Shown here one piece after another: positions 33,953 to 42,359 of a stretch of DNA of 64,000 bases. Within the stretch, counting starts at the first letter, position 1; every line of letters begins with the position of its first letter. The notes beneath the pieces were generated by a model that was not told where the DNA came from, ran no database searches, and was given only the letters and a program-made list of their open reading frames with translations. The translations under genes and the position numbers were made by a program. This DNA is from Nostoc paludosum FACHB-159 (lineage in GTDB: Bacteria; Cyanobacteriota; Cyanobacteriia; Cyanobacteriales; Nostocaceae), in NCBI RefSeq assembly GCF_014698835.1, contig NZ_JACJTU010000014.1, forward strand, positions 1-64,000. The letters are read 5' to 3'.

Positions 33953-34714
33953 TTACACCTTTTTATACATTTCTGGTAATCGCCACCAAGGAAGATGGGG
34001 ATTTTCGTGATGTTCTTTGTGGTAGCCGAAATGATAACAGGTAAGAAATGATAACCAAACTGGACAGTCAATAGTTTGGGCGCAATGCGGTTGAACATAA
34101 CCCGTGATTGGTTCGCTATGGGGTATGAAAGTACCAAAATAAAATAATTGCAATGAGCTTAAAAGCGAGGGAACTACCCAAAATAAAATCAAATTTTCAT
34201 GGGGTATGTGGAGTATAAGATTGGCAAATTGATAGCTGAAAGTTATGGCAATTATCTGTCCCCAACTCCAGTAATTTATCATAAAGTGAAAATACCAAGC
34301 AAAGAAGGTTATGTGTTTTCCATCATGGAAATCAGGATCTAGTTTACTCGCTGGATTACGGTGATGCGACCAATGTTTTGCCAATAGTTTGTCGTATGGT
34401 AAAAGGCCATAAAAAGCTAAGCTTAATCTCCCAATTAAATGATTAATCTTAGGGTTTTGAGGAAACACTACGCCATGCATGGCATCATGAGACGTAATAA
34501 ATAGCCCAGTATATAAAAATGTTTGCCAAGGTATTAAAGCACATAGCATCCAAAATTTTAATTGCGAGATATTAACTAAAAGTAAGAAAACTAAGCTTAT
34601 AGCCCATAGGCTAATAATTAAAATAGCAATGAAAAGTCCCCTAAAAGTAGATTCATTTTTTAGTAATGGGGTTAGTTTTGTTTGATGATTAAGTGATTGT
34701 TCTAACTGGATCAC
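33953..34714 (-). CDS. crtW: Beta-carotene ketolase (CrtW type)
   Basis: A membrane di-iron oxygenase that adds 4-keto groups to carotenoids, giving echinenone or canthaxanthin. It strongly resembles Nostoc CrtW: WQTFLYTGLFITSHDAMHGV, HWSHHRNPASKLDPDF, LQLFYFGTFIPH, and the C-terminal CYHFGYHKEHHENPHLPWW. Three histidine boxes are intact (HDAMH, HWSHH, HKEHH). The frame opens at a GTG at 34774, but the GTG at 34714 has GGAG 7 bases upstream and yields a 253-residue protein like known CrtW enzymes, so it is chosen. The Hli gene lies about 290 bases upstream on the same strand; both suit photoprotection. Confidence 0.93.
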   Translation of the reverse strand: MIQLEQSLNHQTKLTPLLKNESTFRGLFIAILIISLWAISLVFLLLVNISQLKFWMLCALIPWQTFLYTGLFITSHDAMHGVVFPQNPKINHLIGRLSLAFYGLLPYDKLLAKHWSHHRNPASKLDPDFHDGKHITFFAWYFHFMINYWSWGQIIAITFSYQFANLILHIPHENLILFWVVPSLLSSLQLFYFGTFIPHSEPITGYVQPHCAQTIDCPVWLSFLTCYHFGYHKEHHENPHLPWWRLPEMYKKV

Positions 34715-35006
34715 GCTTTTTCTCCGCCTAGCATTTAGGTAAAAATTCCTCAAATATAGTCGTGACAAAATCACTAACCACCAGGCAGAAAATTCTATTA
34801 GTGGTCAGTGTATTGGACTCGACAGTGCTAACAATCTAGAATTATTCAGAAATATTAATATACATTACATATTATTACATAAATGACCCATACCAAAAAC
34901 TGTTTTTGCTTAGAAAGCTAGGTAAAAAGAGCAAGGGCACTGGTAAAGTTAGTATTTTTAATCACCAGCGTCCTCTCTTTTGTACTTTACCAACAGTCAA
35001 CAGTTA

Positions 35007-35207
35007 CTAAGGAGTATAAGAAATTAGATGTAGTACATCTCTGACTAGGCTGTAGCGATTAAGATCCCAAAGTAGATAAGCTAGAAAACCGATCGTAGCC
35101 AAGCGACCATTCCAAAGTTCAGACTGAGGAGTTATCCCAAGATCCCCTACATTGCGGTCTTTGCCATTGTATGCAGTTTCAGTTTTATCACTAGGATAAA
35201 GTGTCAT
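35007..35207 (-). CDS. High-light-inducible protein (Hli/Scp, CAB-like)
   Basis: A 66-residue one-helix protein of the LHC superfamily. The chlorophyll-binding signature is ELWNGRLATIGFLAYLLWD with E30, N33 and R35. Hlips bind chlorophyll and carotenoid in thylakoids and quench excess energy, typically around newly made photosystem II and chlorophyll synthase. The N-terminal 25 residues are polar. It lies upstream of crtW in the same direction, which fits joint use under high light, though 290 bases separate them. Confidence 0.93.
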   Translation of the reverse strand: MTLYPSDKTETAYNGKDRNVGDLGITPQSELWNGRLATIGFLAYLLWDLNRYSLVRDVLHLISYTP

Positions 35208-35820
35208 TCTTAAATTTTCTTAAAAAACTAATTACATTCTTCATGGTACTTACCCATCTATTTAGCGCTATCTGTCTTTAGTTTCAAAGTACAAGCAAGC
35301 CCTAAGAATGAGATATAAGCAAATTCAGGAAGTATTTATCTAACAAAAGTTTAATAATAGTTTTGATTAATCTATTAGATATATAGGACTCATATTTGAT
35401 TTGGTGAAAAAACTCGGTACACCTTAAATTTCCGAAAATCTTATTGCCTCTTGCCTACCTACGCAAGTAATTTCAGTAATCAAATCAGATTCTTATAGCT
35501 AACAAATAATTAATCAATAAAACTTGCTAACAGTAGCAAAATAATATTCCAGATATAAGAAAATATCTAACAAAAGTTAGAAGGTTTTGTAAGTCTTAAT
35601 TACCCAGACTGATAAAGAGTGAGTAAGTTTTCAAACTTACAGCAGATTGCAAGTTGCTGAGGTACAGATCATAGTACGGGCGCACAGCTGTGTACCCGTA
35701 CTTGTGTACTTCATTTACCTGAAAAACGCTGTAAGCGTCTTTACACCTAAGAAAGTGGGAATAGTTAAAGGCGATTTTCATCCCCAAGTTCAGCAACGGC
35801 TAATTTTTCCAAACATTGTG
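35208..35820. other. Spacer upstream of hli, no gene seen
   Basis: Contains the MITE-like element at 35382-35497 and a palindrome-rich stretch at 35670-35715 (GTACGGGCGCACAGCTGTGT region). Two 60-66-codon frames (35596-35796 minus and 35647-35829 plus) overlap each other and are not credible. Confidence 0.5.
35382..35497. repeat. 116-bp MITE-like element
   Basis: The left end TATAGGACTCATATTTGATT and the inverted right end TATAAGAATCTGATTTGATT match at 16 of 20 positions. Its left end is identical to that of the 643-836 element, but the interiors differ. Confidence 0.6.
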
Positions 35821-36273
35821 CTATTGTGATTCACATTCTCTTTTGGTTATGTAGTGGCGATAGCGAAACATTGCTTCTAGTTGTGCTTGCACTAACCAAC
35901 CGCTGATAAATTCAACTGTTTCTCTACCAGGCATGGAAAAGGAAATAGCATCAGTCAGCCTAGTTTTACCAGCATCTTCTGGTTCAAATTCATGTCGATG
36001 TACCCAAGATTCAAAAGGGCCAGATATCTGTTCGTCAGTGAACAAGCGATATTTTTCGTGTTCAGTATGACGGGCTAGCCAAGTTAAAGATACCGGGCCG
36101 AGAAACAAGCGAAATTCTGTGATAGCACCCACATCAAGGCCTCCATCACGGCGGACTATTTGGACTGGCTGCCAAGGTGGAGTTAGCAGTTTTAAAATGT
36201 CTGGCCTTTCGTGAAATTTCCAAACTACTTCTGGTGGCGCATTGATGACTGAGGAATGTTTAAAGTGCAGCAT
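35821..36273 (-). CDS. SRPBCC (START-like) family protein
   Basis: A 150-residue helix-grip domain of the polyketide cyclase/dehydrase type: FKHSSVINAPPEVVWKFHE is the usual first strand and helix, then LTPPWQPVQIV, FRLFLGPVSLTWLARH, and a long C-terminal helix (VEFISGWLVQAQLEAMFRYR). Such proteins bind hydrophobic ligands in a cavity; many cyanobacterial members lie near cell-division inhibitor-like genes and have no known ligand. The CPXCG gene lies only 20 bases upstream on the same strand, so the two probably form an operon. Confidence 0.85.
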   Translation of the reverse strand: MLHFKHSSVINAPPEVVWKFHERPDILKLLTPPWQPVQIVRRDGGLDVGAITEFRLFLGPVSLTWLARHTEHEKYRLFTDEQISGPFESWVHRHEFEPEDAGKTRLTDAISFSMPGRETVEFISGWLVQAQLEAMFRYRHYITKRECESQ

Positions 36274-36292
36274 GGAAAGAAAAACCTAAAAT

Positions 36293-36481
36293 TCAACTTT
36301 CAGATTCGGTATCAATCTCGATATCTAGGGTGTCTTCATCAACTCGGACATACAAAATATTTGGGTTACAGCAAACTTGACAATCTTCTACATAGGATTG
36401 TTGTCCCCCGGCACTCAAATCAATAAAAGTTAAGTTTGGTTCGCCGCAATAAGCGCAGTAATACTCAGCTGTGGTTTGCAT
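36293..36481 (-). CDS. CPXCG-type cysteine-rich small protein
   Basis: A 62-residue zinc-ribbon-like protein with two cysteine pairs, YCAYCGEPN and DCQVCCNP, and an acidic tail (DIEIDTESES). This is the CPXCG family, of unknown function, in which the four cysteines are expected to bind one metal ion. The open frame begins with TTG directly before the ATG at 36481, which is used. It is followed after 19 bases by the SRPBCC gene in the same direction. Confidence 0.85.
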   Translation of the reverse strand: MQTTAEYYCAYCGEPNLTFIDLSAGGQQSYVEDCQVCCNPNILYVRVDEDTLDIEIDTESES

Positions 36482-36502
36482 CAAGTTTTAAGGTGTAATT
36501 TT

Positions 36503-36533
36503 TGGGCATTGGGCATTGGGCATGGGGCATTGG
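36503..36533. repeat. GGGCATT heptanucleotide repeat
   Basis: Four degenerate copies of GGGCATT, followed by CGCGTCCCCGCGTC and TCTCCCTATC stretches up to the radical SAM stop. The same repeat family occurs inside the glucosidase gene and between eboA and eboB. Confidence 0.8.
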
Positions 36534-36574
36534 TTATTCTCCGCGTCCCCGCGTCTTTCCATCTCCCTATCTCC

Positions 36575-38212
36575 CTATTCCCTACTCTGATTTTGAGATC
36601 GGTTGAAATAACTTTTAGCATCACCCAAATGCTTTAGTAGTGTAGACTGTGGCAGAGGCCCTTGCAAGTGGCTCCACGGTAATATTTGCTCTGTTGACCA
36701 ATCGGCGTGGACGTAAAAATCTAAGTCGGGGATTTGTCCTTTGAGTTCTTTGAAAGCACGTTTGTAACTACCCAAAGAATCGCCAAAGCTACGAGTTAGT
36801 TGCAGAAGTTGTGAGAGCCTGCGATCGCCCCTGGATAATAAAGCCTGTATAATCGACCAATTATAGCTTTCTGGGCGAAATTCTATTCCCTTTGGTTTTA
36901 GCTGTTTTTGTAAAAGCTGCAAGCGTTTTTCTGCTTGGCGATTGACTCCCAACCATTGAAATGGTGTATGTGCTTTGGGTACAAATGTGCTACATCCAAA
37001 TGTTAACCGCAATCCCGGTGCAGCTTTTTTGATACTATGCATCATGGTCACGGTTTGTTCTAAATCTTCTGGTTCTTCGCCAGGAATTCCTGCCATTCCG
37101 TAGAGTTTTAAACTTGTGAGTCCACCAGCTTTGGCATTGATAGCTGCTTGGATGATTTCATCGTTATGTAGCTTTTTGTTGATGATTTGGCGAATTTTTT
37201 CAGAACCACTTTCTACAGCAATGGTAAGCGATCGCGTGTCTCGTTGTGCCAACGTTTTTGCTAACTGGACTGTTACGGTATTGGTGCGTACTGAGGCAAT
37301 ACTCAAACGAACATCATCATATTTTGGCTGACTAATATAATCTAGTAACTCTTCAAATTCTGGATGTTGAGTTACAGAAGCCCCCAATAATCCCAGCCGA
37401 TTTGTAACTTGTAAACCTTTTTCAATAGCTGGAATTAATGAACCTTCCAAACTTGCAGTTCTAAAAGGTAATGTCAGATAACTTGCCAAACAAAAACGGC
37501 ACATTTCTGGACAACTTCTCACCACTTCCACCATATAAATATTTTCCCAAGCGGCTTTTTGGGTAACTACAGTCGAGGCTGAAAGAGTATTTCCTCGATA
37601 GGTTTGTTTTTGCACCACTGCGGGAATTTCCGGGTAAATTGGTTGAATAGACTTTATTGCACCATCTTTTGTCTGATATTCCACCTCATATAAACTGGGA
37701 ACATAAATACCTGGTACTTGTGCCAATCTTTTGAGTTGAGTTTGTCTAGAAGCTTTTCTAACTTCTTTATAAGCTTCTATCAAATTCCCCAGTAAATTTT
37801 CGCCATCCCCCAATAGAATGACATCAAAAAAATTTGCAAATGGTTCTGGGTTAGCAGTGAGAACCGGGCCGCCGCCAAATATTATCGGATGAGAATCATC
37901 ACGGAAACTTACTAAAATCGGAATTTCTAAAGATTCCAGCAAATTGAGAATATTCACATAATCTAATTCCCAGGAAATAGAAAATCCAACAATTTCGGGA
38001 TTTCTGGGTAGTTGTTCGTGAGTATCAGTAAATAGGCGACTTACCTGCACATCATCACGCATTGCCAAAGTCGCCCAAACTACCTGATAGCCCAGGCTAG
38101 TGATACCGACGCTGTATTCATTAGGAAAAGCGAAGATGAGGGGGATAGCGTTGGTGTCTGGAGTAGTGGGTGTAAATAAAAGGCGTTCTAAGTCAAATAC
38201 AGATGATGTCAC
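36575..38212 (-). CDS. B12-binding-domain radical SAM protein
   Basis: A 545-residue protein with an N-terminal cobalamin-binding-like Rossmann region (PLIFAFPNEYSVGITSLGYQ, then IVGFSISWELDYVNILNLL, IFGGGPVLTANPEPFANFFD), and a radical SAM core with C234, C238 and C241 in SCPEMCRFC. The later TIAVESGSEKIRQIINKKL and GMAGIPGEEPEDLEQTV are typical of the TIM barrel. It resembles the family that includes methyltransferases and tRNA methylthiolases, but lacks a TRAM domain; its substrate is unknown. Its last residues and stop border a repeat-rich stretch, so the C-terminus may be slightly altered. Confidence 0.85.
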   Translation of the reverse strand: MTSSVFDLERLLFTPTTPDTNAIPLIFAFPNEYSVGITSLGYQVVWATLAMRDDVQVSRLFTDTHEQLPRNPEIVGFSISWELDYVNILNLLESLEIPILVSFRDDSHPIIFGGGPVLTANPEPFANFFDVILLGDGENLLGNLIEAYKEVRKASRQTQLKRLAQVPGIYVPSLYEVEYQTKDGAIKSIQPIYPEIPAVVQKQTYRGNTLSASTVVTQKAAWENIYMVEVVRSCPEMCRFCLASYLTLPFRTASLEGSLIPAIEKGLQVTNRLGLLGASVTQHPEFEELLDYISQPKYDDVRLSIASVRTNTVTVQLAKTLAQRDTRSLTIAVESGSEKIRQIINKKLHNDEIIQAAINAKAGGLTSLKLYGMAGIPGEEPEDLEQTVTMMHSIKKAAPGLRLTFGCSTFVPKAHTPFQWLGVNRQAEKRLQLLQKQLKPKGIEFRPESYNWSIIQALLSRGDRRLSQLLQLTRSFGDSLGSYKRAFKELKGQIPDLDFYVHADWSTEQILPWSHLQGPLPQSTLLKHLGDAKSYFNRSQNQSRE

Positions 38213-38304
38213 GGGTTTTTTATAACTTTTTGAATAAATCTAGTCTCTTAAAAATCGCGCCTACACGGGCAAAGCCAACTCTAGCAGGCGGATGAGAATT
38301 TACT

Positions 38305-38559
38305 TTACCTATATTTAATTTTAAGCCATAGAATTATCAAATTAAAAAACAATGTTACGCTGTTGGCGAGAATAATTGGTAAAGCTTGGAGATAAATTCC
38401 ATATATTAACCACAAAAAAACACCGCTGTTAAATGTAACCAACATTACAAAAGAAACATCCTTTGCTGATTTGCTTTGCCAGGTTTTAAACATCTGTGGT
38501 AAAAAGGCGATCGTAGTTAATGTAGCCGCAGCTAATCCTAGAACCGTTAAAAAGTCCAT
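38305..38559 (-). CDS. SemiSWEET sugar transporter
   Basis: At 84 residues with three predicted helices it has the size and pattern of a bacterial SemiSWEET, which dimerises to form a sugar uniporter. The PQ motif is FLPQMFKTWQSKSAKDVSF (P21, Q22), and the second and third helices follow (FNSGVFLWLIYGIYLQALPI, ANSVTLFFNLIILWLKI with an asparagine in helix 3). It stands alone. The sugar transported cannot be read from sequence. Confidence 0.88.
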   Translation of the reverse strand: MDFLTVLGLAAATLTTIAFLPQMFKTWQSKSAKDVSFVMLVTFNSGVFLWLIYGIYLQALPIILANSVTLFFNLIILWLKIKYR

Positions 38560-38673
38560 TTATGCAAACCTATAAAATTAAGTGTTGAGTTATTGAAAAA
38601 TTTAACAACTGATTTTCATCATACTGTATTGATGTGTTCGCTTTAAATTATATTGTGAAGTAAAAATTGGATA

Positions 38674-38708
38674 AAACAAAATGGGGAAAAATGTTTAATT
38701 TCCCCATT
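38674..38708 (-). terminator. Terminator downstream of the Rpn/DUF4351 remnant
   Basis: AATGGGGAAA (38680-38689) pairs with TTTCCCCATT (38699-38708), a perfect 10-bp stem; on the minus strand it is followed by TTGTTTTAT. Confidence 0.6.
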
Positions 38709-38831
38709 GTTCAAATAATATTGTGATAACTTAAAAGTTTTTGACAATAAAAAATGAATTAACTAAAATTTTTGTGGGTTGGTCTAACCCTTTATGAGTG
38801 AAACAAATCCAAAATCTAAAATCCTTAGACA

Positions 38832-39468
38832 CTAGCGAAACTTATCAATTAATTCTTCACGCGATAACTGCAACAATAAACGCGTAAACTCTTCTGGTGG
38901 TAACGCTAATAAAGGTTCAATAATTGCTTGAAGCTGATTATCTGTTTCACCAAAGCGAACTTTCAGCAAATTTTCCACTACCAAACGTTCTCCTTGCTGA
39001 ACTCCTTGCTGAATTCCCCGTTGTTCCCCTTCTTGTATCGCTTGTTGTCGGTCTTGTTGGTAAAGCGGTGCTAATCGCATAAGTAATTCCCTGTCTTCTT
39101 CATCTTGATTTTGAGTAACTTGTAAATTTTGTTGTAAGTTGTACAACAATTCTAACGCCGCTTTGCGGAAAGGGTTATCAGGAGTAAGTGCTTCTAATTC
39201 GTCAATTGCTTGCTTTTGAACGTTGCCTCTACCGATGATTCTTAACCATAAAGTTTCTGGAATAGGAGGTAACTGATGAATTGCGACTATAGCAGTACGC
39301 TTACCTTGGCGCTCTTGGCGTTCTTCTCTTCGAGACGCTTCGCGTTGGCGGAAGCCTCTCGTAGAGAAGGCGGTTTGTTAAAAAATTAAATGCATCTTCA
39401 TACAGAATTGATATTAGTAATTGTTCGAGGTAGTCTTTAGCAAATTGGTCATGAATGAATCTCGTCAT
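38832..39468 (-). pseudogene. Broken Rpn-family nuclease-like / DUF4351 gene
   Basis: The minus strand from 39468 starts MTRFIHDQFAKDYLEQLL, the standard opening of cyanobacterial Rpn/DUF4351 proteins, but jumps to ILYEDAFNFL, so most of the PD-(D/E)XK core appears deleted. A palindromic repeat of about 65 bp (39305-39372, arms TCTCTTCGAGACG and CTCTCGTAGAGA) then shifts the frame, with a stop at 39378-39380 in the downstream frame. After the repeat the original frame resumes: RTAIVAIHQLPPIPETLWLR (39299-39240) and the DUF4351 domain (about 39020-38832, RFGETDNQLQAIIEPLLALP). An internal TTG could still yield the last 105 residues. The family is linked to recombination-promoting nucleases; this copy is inactive. 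Confidence 0.75.
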
Positions 39469-39584
39469 TTTTTGAAACTTTTGCTATGTAACCCAATTTA
39501 TTTATGGTTATCTTGCAATTTTTTGAGATAAGACTTATCTCAAGAGTAGCGTTTAGAATCTTTTTTTAGTAAATATTCTGCTGC

Positions 39585-39734
39585 TTAATGTCGTTTATTC
39601 TCATCTTTTGTACTATTGATTACTCGTTTTTTATCAGCATCTATATCTTCTGTTTCTGCACCACGCTGAATGGCTTGTTCAAACCAATAATCACCTTCTT
39701 CATAATTATATTTGTCATAACATATAGCACCCAT
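39585..39734 (-). pseudogene. Tetratricopeptide-like C-terminal fragment
   Basis: The 49 codons from 39734 (MGAICYDKYNYEEGDYWFEQ, then AIQRGAETEDIDADKKRV) look like a single TPR-type helix pair with a charged tail, as at the end of cyanobacterial TPR proteins. A longer frame up to 39902 is artificial because it runs through the aroC terminator and the aroC 3' end. No upstream part of a TPR gene is left, so this is probably a remnant. Confidence 0.5.
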
Positions 39735-39740
39735 ACTAGT

Positions 39741-39768
39741 AAAAAAGGGCGAGTTCCTTACCCACCCT
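39741..39768 (-). terminator. Rho-independent terminator of aroC
   Basis: On the minus strand AGGGTGGG pairs with CTCGCCCT (two wobble pairs) around a 7-nt loop, followed by TTTTTT. It is 36 bases after the aroC stop. Confidence 0.75.
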
Positions 39769-39804
39769 AGAAAAAGAAATATTTTCAAAAAACGTAGTAT
39801 AATT

Positions 39805-40893
39805 TTACAGCAGTTTACACTGAGCGTAATGCCGCAGTAAATGGTCGCATAATACCAATGCCACCATTGCTTCAACCATCGGAACTGCACGCGGTAACAC
39901 ACAAGGATCGTGTCTTCCTTTTGCAGCTAAAAGCGTTTCTTCGCCTTCACGATTTACTGTTTTTTGTTCTTTTCTAATTGTTGCTGTCGGCTTAAAAGCA
40001 ACTCGCGAAATAATATTTTCTCCGTTGGAAATTCCCCCTTGAATGCCACCAGAACGGTTGGTTACGGTACGAATTTCGCCATTTTCATCAATATAAAATT
40101 CGTCGTTATGCTCAATTCCTGTTAACAGTGTCCCGCCAAAACCAGAACCTATTTCAAAGCCTTTGCTAGCAGGCAGAGACATCACACCTTTAGCAATATC
40201 AGCTTCCAATTTATCAAATACTGGTTCGCCTAAACCTTTGGGCACATTTCGCGCCACACATTCTACTACACCGCCAATAGAATCGCCTTGTCTGCCAGTT
40301 TGCTCGATTAATTCAATCATGCGTTCGGCGCATTCAGCATCAGGACAGCGAACGATGTTGCTTTCCACTTGTTCTAAAGTAACAGTGTTTGCATCGACTA
40401 CGCCTTCCAAATCCTTGATGCGCTTGACGTAACCAATAACTTCCACATTGGCAACCTGGCGGAGAATTTTTTTAGCGATCGCACCTGCCGCTACTCTGCC
40501 AATTGTCTCACGCGCTGACGACCTACCGCCACCTTGCCAATTGCGAATCCCATATTTTGCATCATAAGTTGCATCGGCGTGTGAAGGACGATACTTTTCG
40601 GCCATTTCATCGTAATCTTGCGGACGAGTGTCTTTGTTCCGCACCAAAATTGATATCGGCGTTCCCAAAGTTTTGCCCTCAAATACCCCCGATAAAATCT
40701 CGCAGGTATCCGCTTCTTTGCGAGGTGTCGTGATTTTACTTTGTCCCGGCCGCCTTCTATCTAGTTCTACTTGGATTTCTTCTGCTGAAATTTCTAGTTG
40801 TGGAGGACAACCATCAATCACAACTCCCACGCCACCGCCGTGAGACTCGCCAAAAGTAGTTATCCGAAATAGATGACCAAAAGTGTTACCCAT
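39805..40893 (-). CDS. aroC: Chorismate synthase
   Basis: Converts 5-enolpyruvylshikimate-3-phosphate to chorismate, the last step of the shikimate pathway, using reduced FMN. All signatures are present: [17 protein letters not shown] near the start, [49 protein letters not shown], and [13 protein letters not shown] near residue 285. At 362 residues it has the usual length. It is not linked to other aromatic pathway genes here; eboD, a dehydroquinate-synthase-like protein, is 11 kb away and belongs to another system. Confidence 0.97.
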   Translation of the reverse strand: MGNTFGHLFRITTFGESHGGGVGVVIDGCPPQLEISAEEIQVELDRRRPGQSKITTPRKEADTCEILSGVFEGKTLGTPISILVRNKDTRPQDYDEMAEKYRPSHADATYDAKYGIRNWQGGGRSSARETIGRVAAGAIAKKILRQVANVEVIGYVKRIKDLEGVVDANTVTLEQVESNIVRCPDAECAERMIELIEQTGRQGDSIGGVVECVARNVPKGLGEPVFDKLEADIAKGVMSLPASKGFEIGSGFGGTLLTGIEHNDEFYIDENGEIRTVTNRSGGIQGGISNGENIISRVAFKPTATIRKEQKTVNREGEETLLAAKGRHDPCVLPRAVPMVEAMVALVLCDHLLRHYAQCKLL

Positions 40894-41214
40894 GATTATT
40901 GAGTGAGGAAAAAGGGTGAGGCTTATCTATCCACTCTAGTGTAAAATAGCCCCGCCCGCTTATGGGCTGGGCTTTTGAGTAGTTTCATCTGCATTGAGAA
41001 ATTTTTAAGTATAATTACTTAATATGTGTCATTCAGTCCCAACAAGAAGCGATTTTTAGCATCTGTTAATCGGAATATTGTTAGGAAAACCTGATTTAAA
41101 GTTGCGAAAATTCAAAGGTCTTGATAAGCTGAAACACCAATAGTATAAGCCTTCTGGCGGTTTTATTGTCTTCACATTTCCCCAGACGCCGACGCAATAT
41201 AGGAGTGTTTTTTA
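40894..41214. other. Divergent spacer with a GC-rich hairpin
   Basis: On the plus strand AGCCCCGCCC (40948-40957) pairs with GGGCTGGGCT (40964-40973), with one mismatch, followed by TTTT. No plus-strand gene precedes it; for aroC it would be a leader hairpin about 55 bases upstream of the start. Otherwise no gene is seen. Confidence 0.5.
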
Positions 41215-41634
41215 GTGAACGCATCTGAACAAGCAACTAACTTAGAACTCGCCAGCAAAATTGCTACGGTAGTTAATTTGTTCAAATTCGAGTTTCCTGA
41301 TGCCAAATCTGACCTCAAACCCTGGAAGAATGACCCGGAAACCAGGGAGTTAGTCGATCCAGATTCTATAGATATTGGCTTTCACTTTCCTGGTATTAGC
41401 AAATCTTGGCGAAGTCGCAGCGTATTAATTCAAATCCGATTTTATCAAGATCCCATCAATAATTCACGGCGAGCGATCGGTGTGGAGGTAGCTGGATTCG
41501 ATCATCGTGGTGAGGCATGGCGACTCTCTACAGTAGAAAATTGGAGTGTTGTCGGCGCATCTTCGCCTTCTAGTGAAATCGGGGATAAGCTCAAACAGAT
41601 TTGTCGGCAGATTTTAGAAGTATTTAATAACTGA
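41215..41634 (+). CDS. Conserved cyanobacterial hypothetical protein
   Basis: A 139-residue soluble protein with no recognised domain. Visible features are NLFKFEFPDAKSDLKPW, a SIDIGFHFPG segment, a basic strand (RSRSVLIQIRFY), RRAIGVEVAGFDHRGEAWRL and a C-terminal helix (IGDKLKQICRQILEVF). Alternating beta-like stretches suggest a compact alpha/beta fold. The GTG start has AGGAG about 9 bases upstream (ATAGGAGTG), which supports it. It is monocistronic and divergent from aroC. Confidence 0.7.
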   Translation: MNASEQATNLELASKIATVVNLFKFEFPDAKSDLKPWKNDPETRELVDPDSIDIGFHFPGISKSWRSRSVLIQIRFYQDPINNSRRAIGVEVAGFDHRGEAWRLSTVENWSVVGASSPSSEIGDKLKQICRQILEVFNN

Positions 41635-42359
41635 AGTTGAGATTAGGGAGTGTTTTCAAACTCGAAATTGGAGAGGGACAGGGGGGGGAGACGCTCTGAG
41701 GCAAAGATGTTTTTGAATAAATTTTCGCCGTGTCACCGCGTCCCCTAATCTCCGTGTTGGACTTTTTCGGTAATATTTATTACTTTAAATACACGCCCTA
41801 ACCCCCATTTGCCAGCTGCATCCTTGAAGAAGTTGACGACTTGCCTGTTCGTCAAAATTAATGCGATCGCCCGCTATTTACTGATATGAAATTACACTCC
41901 ATATTTATGGCGTTAGCACTGCACTTGGTACACCACAGTAAATACTTCCAAAAACCAAAGCGATTCTATAATTGCTTAAATAAAAATGCCGGACTAAAAG
42001 CATCGAAAGTATAAAATTACTCTCTATAAATAATAAATATTTCCAATGTTTTGATTTATTGCCAGAGGTGGTAAAAGAGTATCATTTTTGAATATAAATT
42101 GCTATATATAGTGCTAACACTTAGACAAATACAATCAAAAACTCTTTGGTAATCAAACTGAAGTCCATCAATCGAGTAAGTCTATACTTCGATTATCAAT
42201 AGACTTGGCGCAAGATAATTTTGCATCTGCGTTCAATTGGACTGCATTTTTTCGTTTGCATTAATTATTTAGTCTAATTTGAAAAATGTATTTTATTTTT
42301 CAAATGATTACTGAATTTTAAGTTCGCAGTCTTCCGTTTTAAAGTCAAAGGAACTAAGC
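41635..42359. other. 725-bp spacer upstream of tyrosinase
   Basis: AT-rich with a GC-rich patch at 41670-41770 (GGGGGGGAGACG, CGTGTCACCGCGTCCCC) of the kind repeated in this genome. No gene is seen. The long leader may hold regulation of the tyrosinase gene, but no known motif was recognised. Confidence 0.45.

Noticed and set aside
39735..39902. N-terminal half of a 105-codon minus-strand frame overlapping aroC
   Set aside because: It reads through the aroC terminator and aroC coding sequence in another frame.
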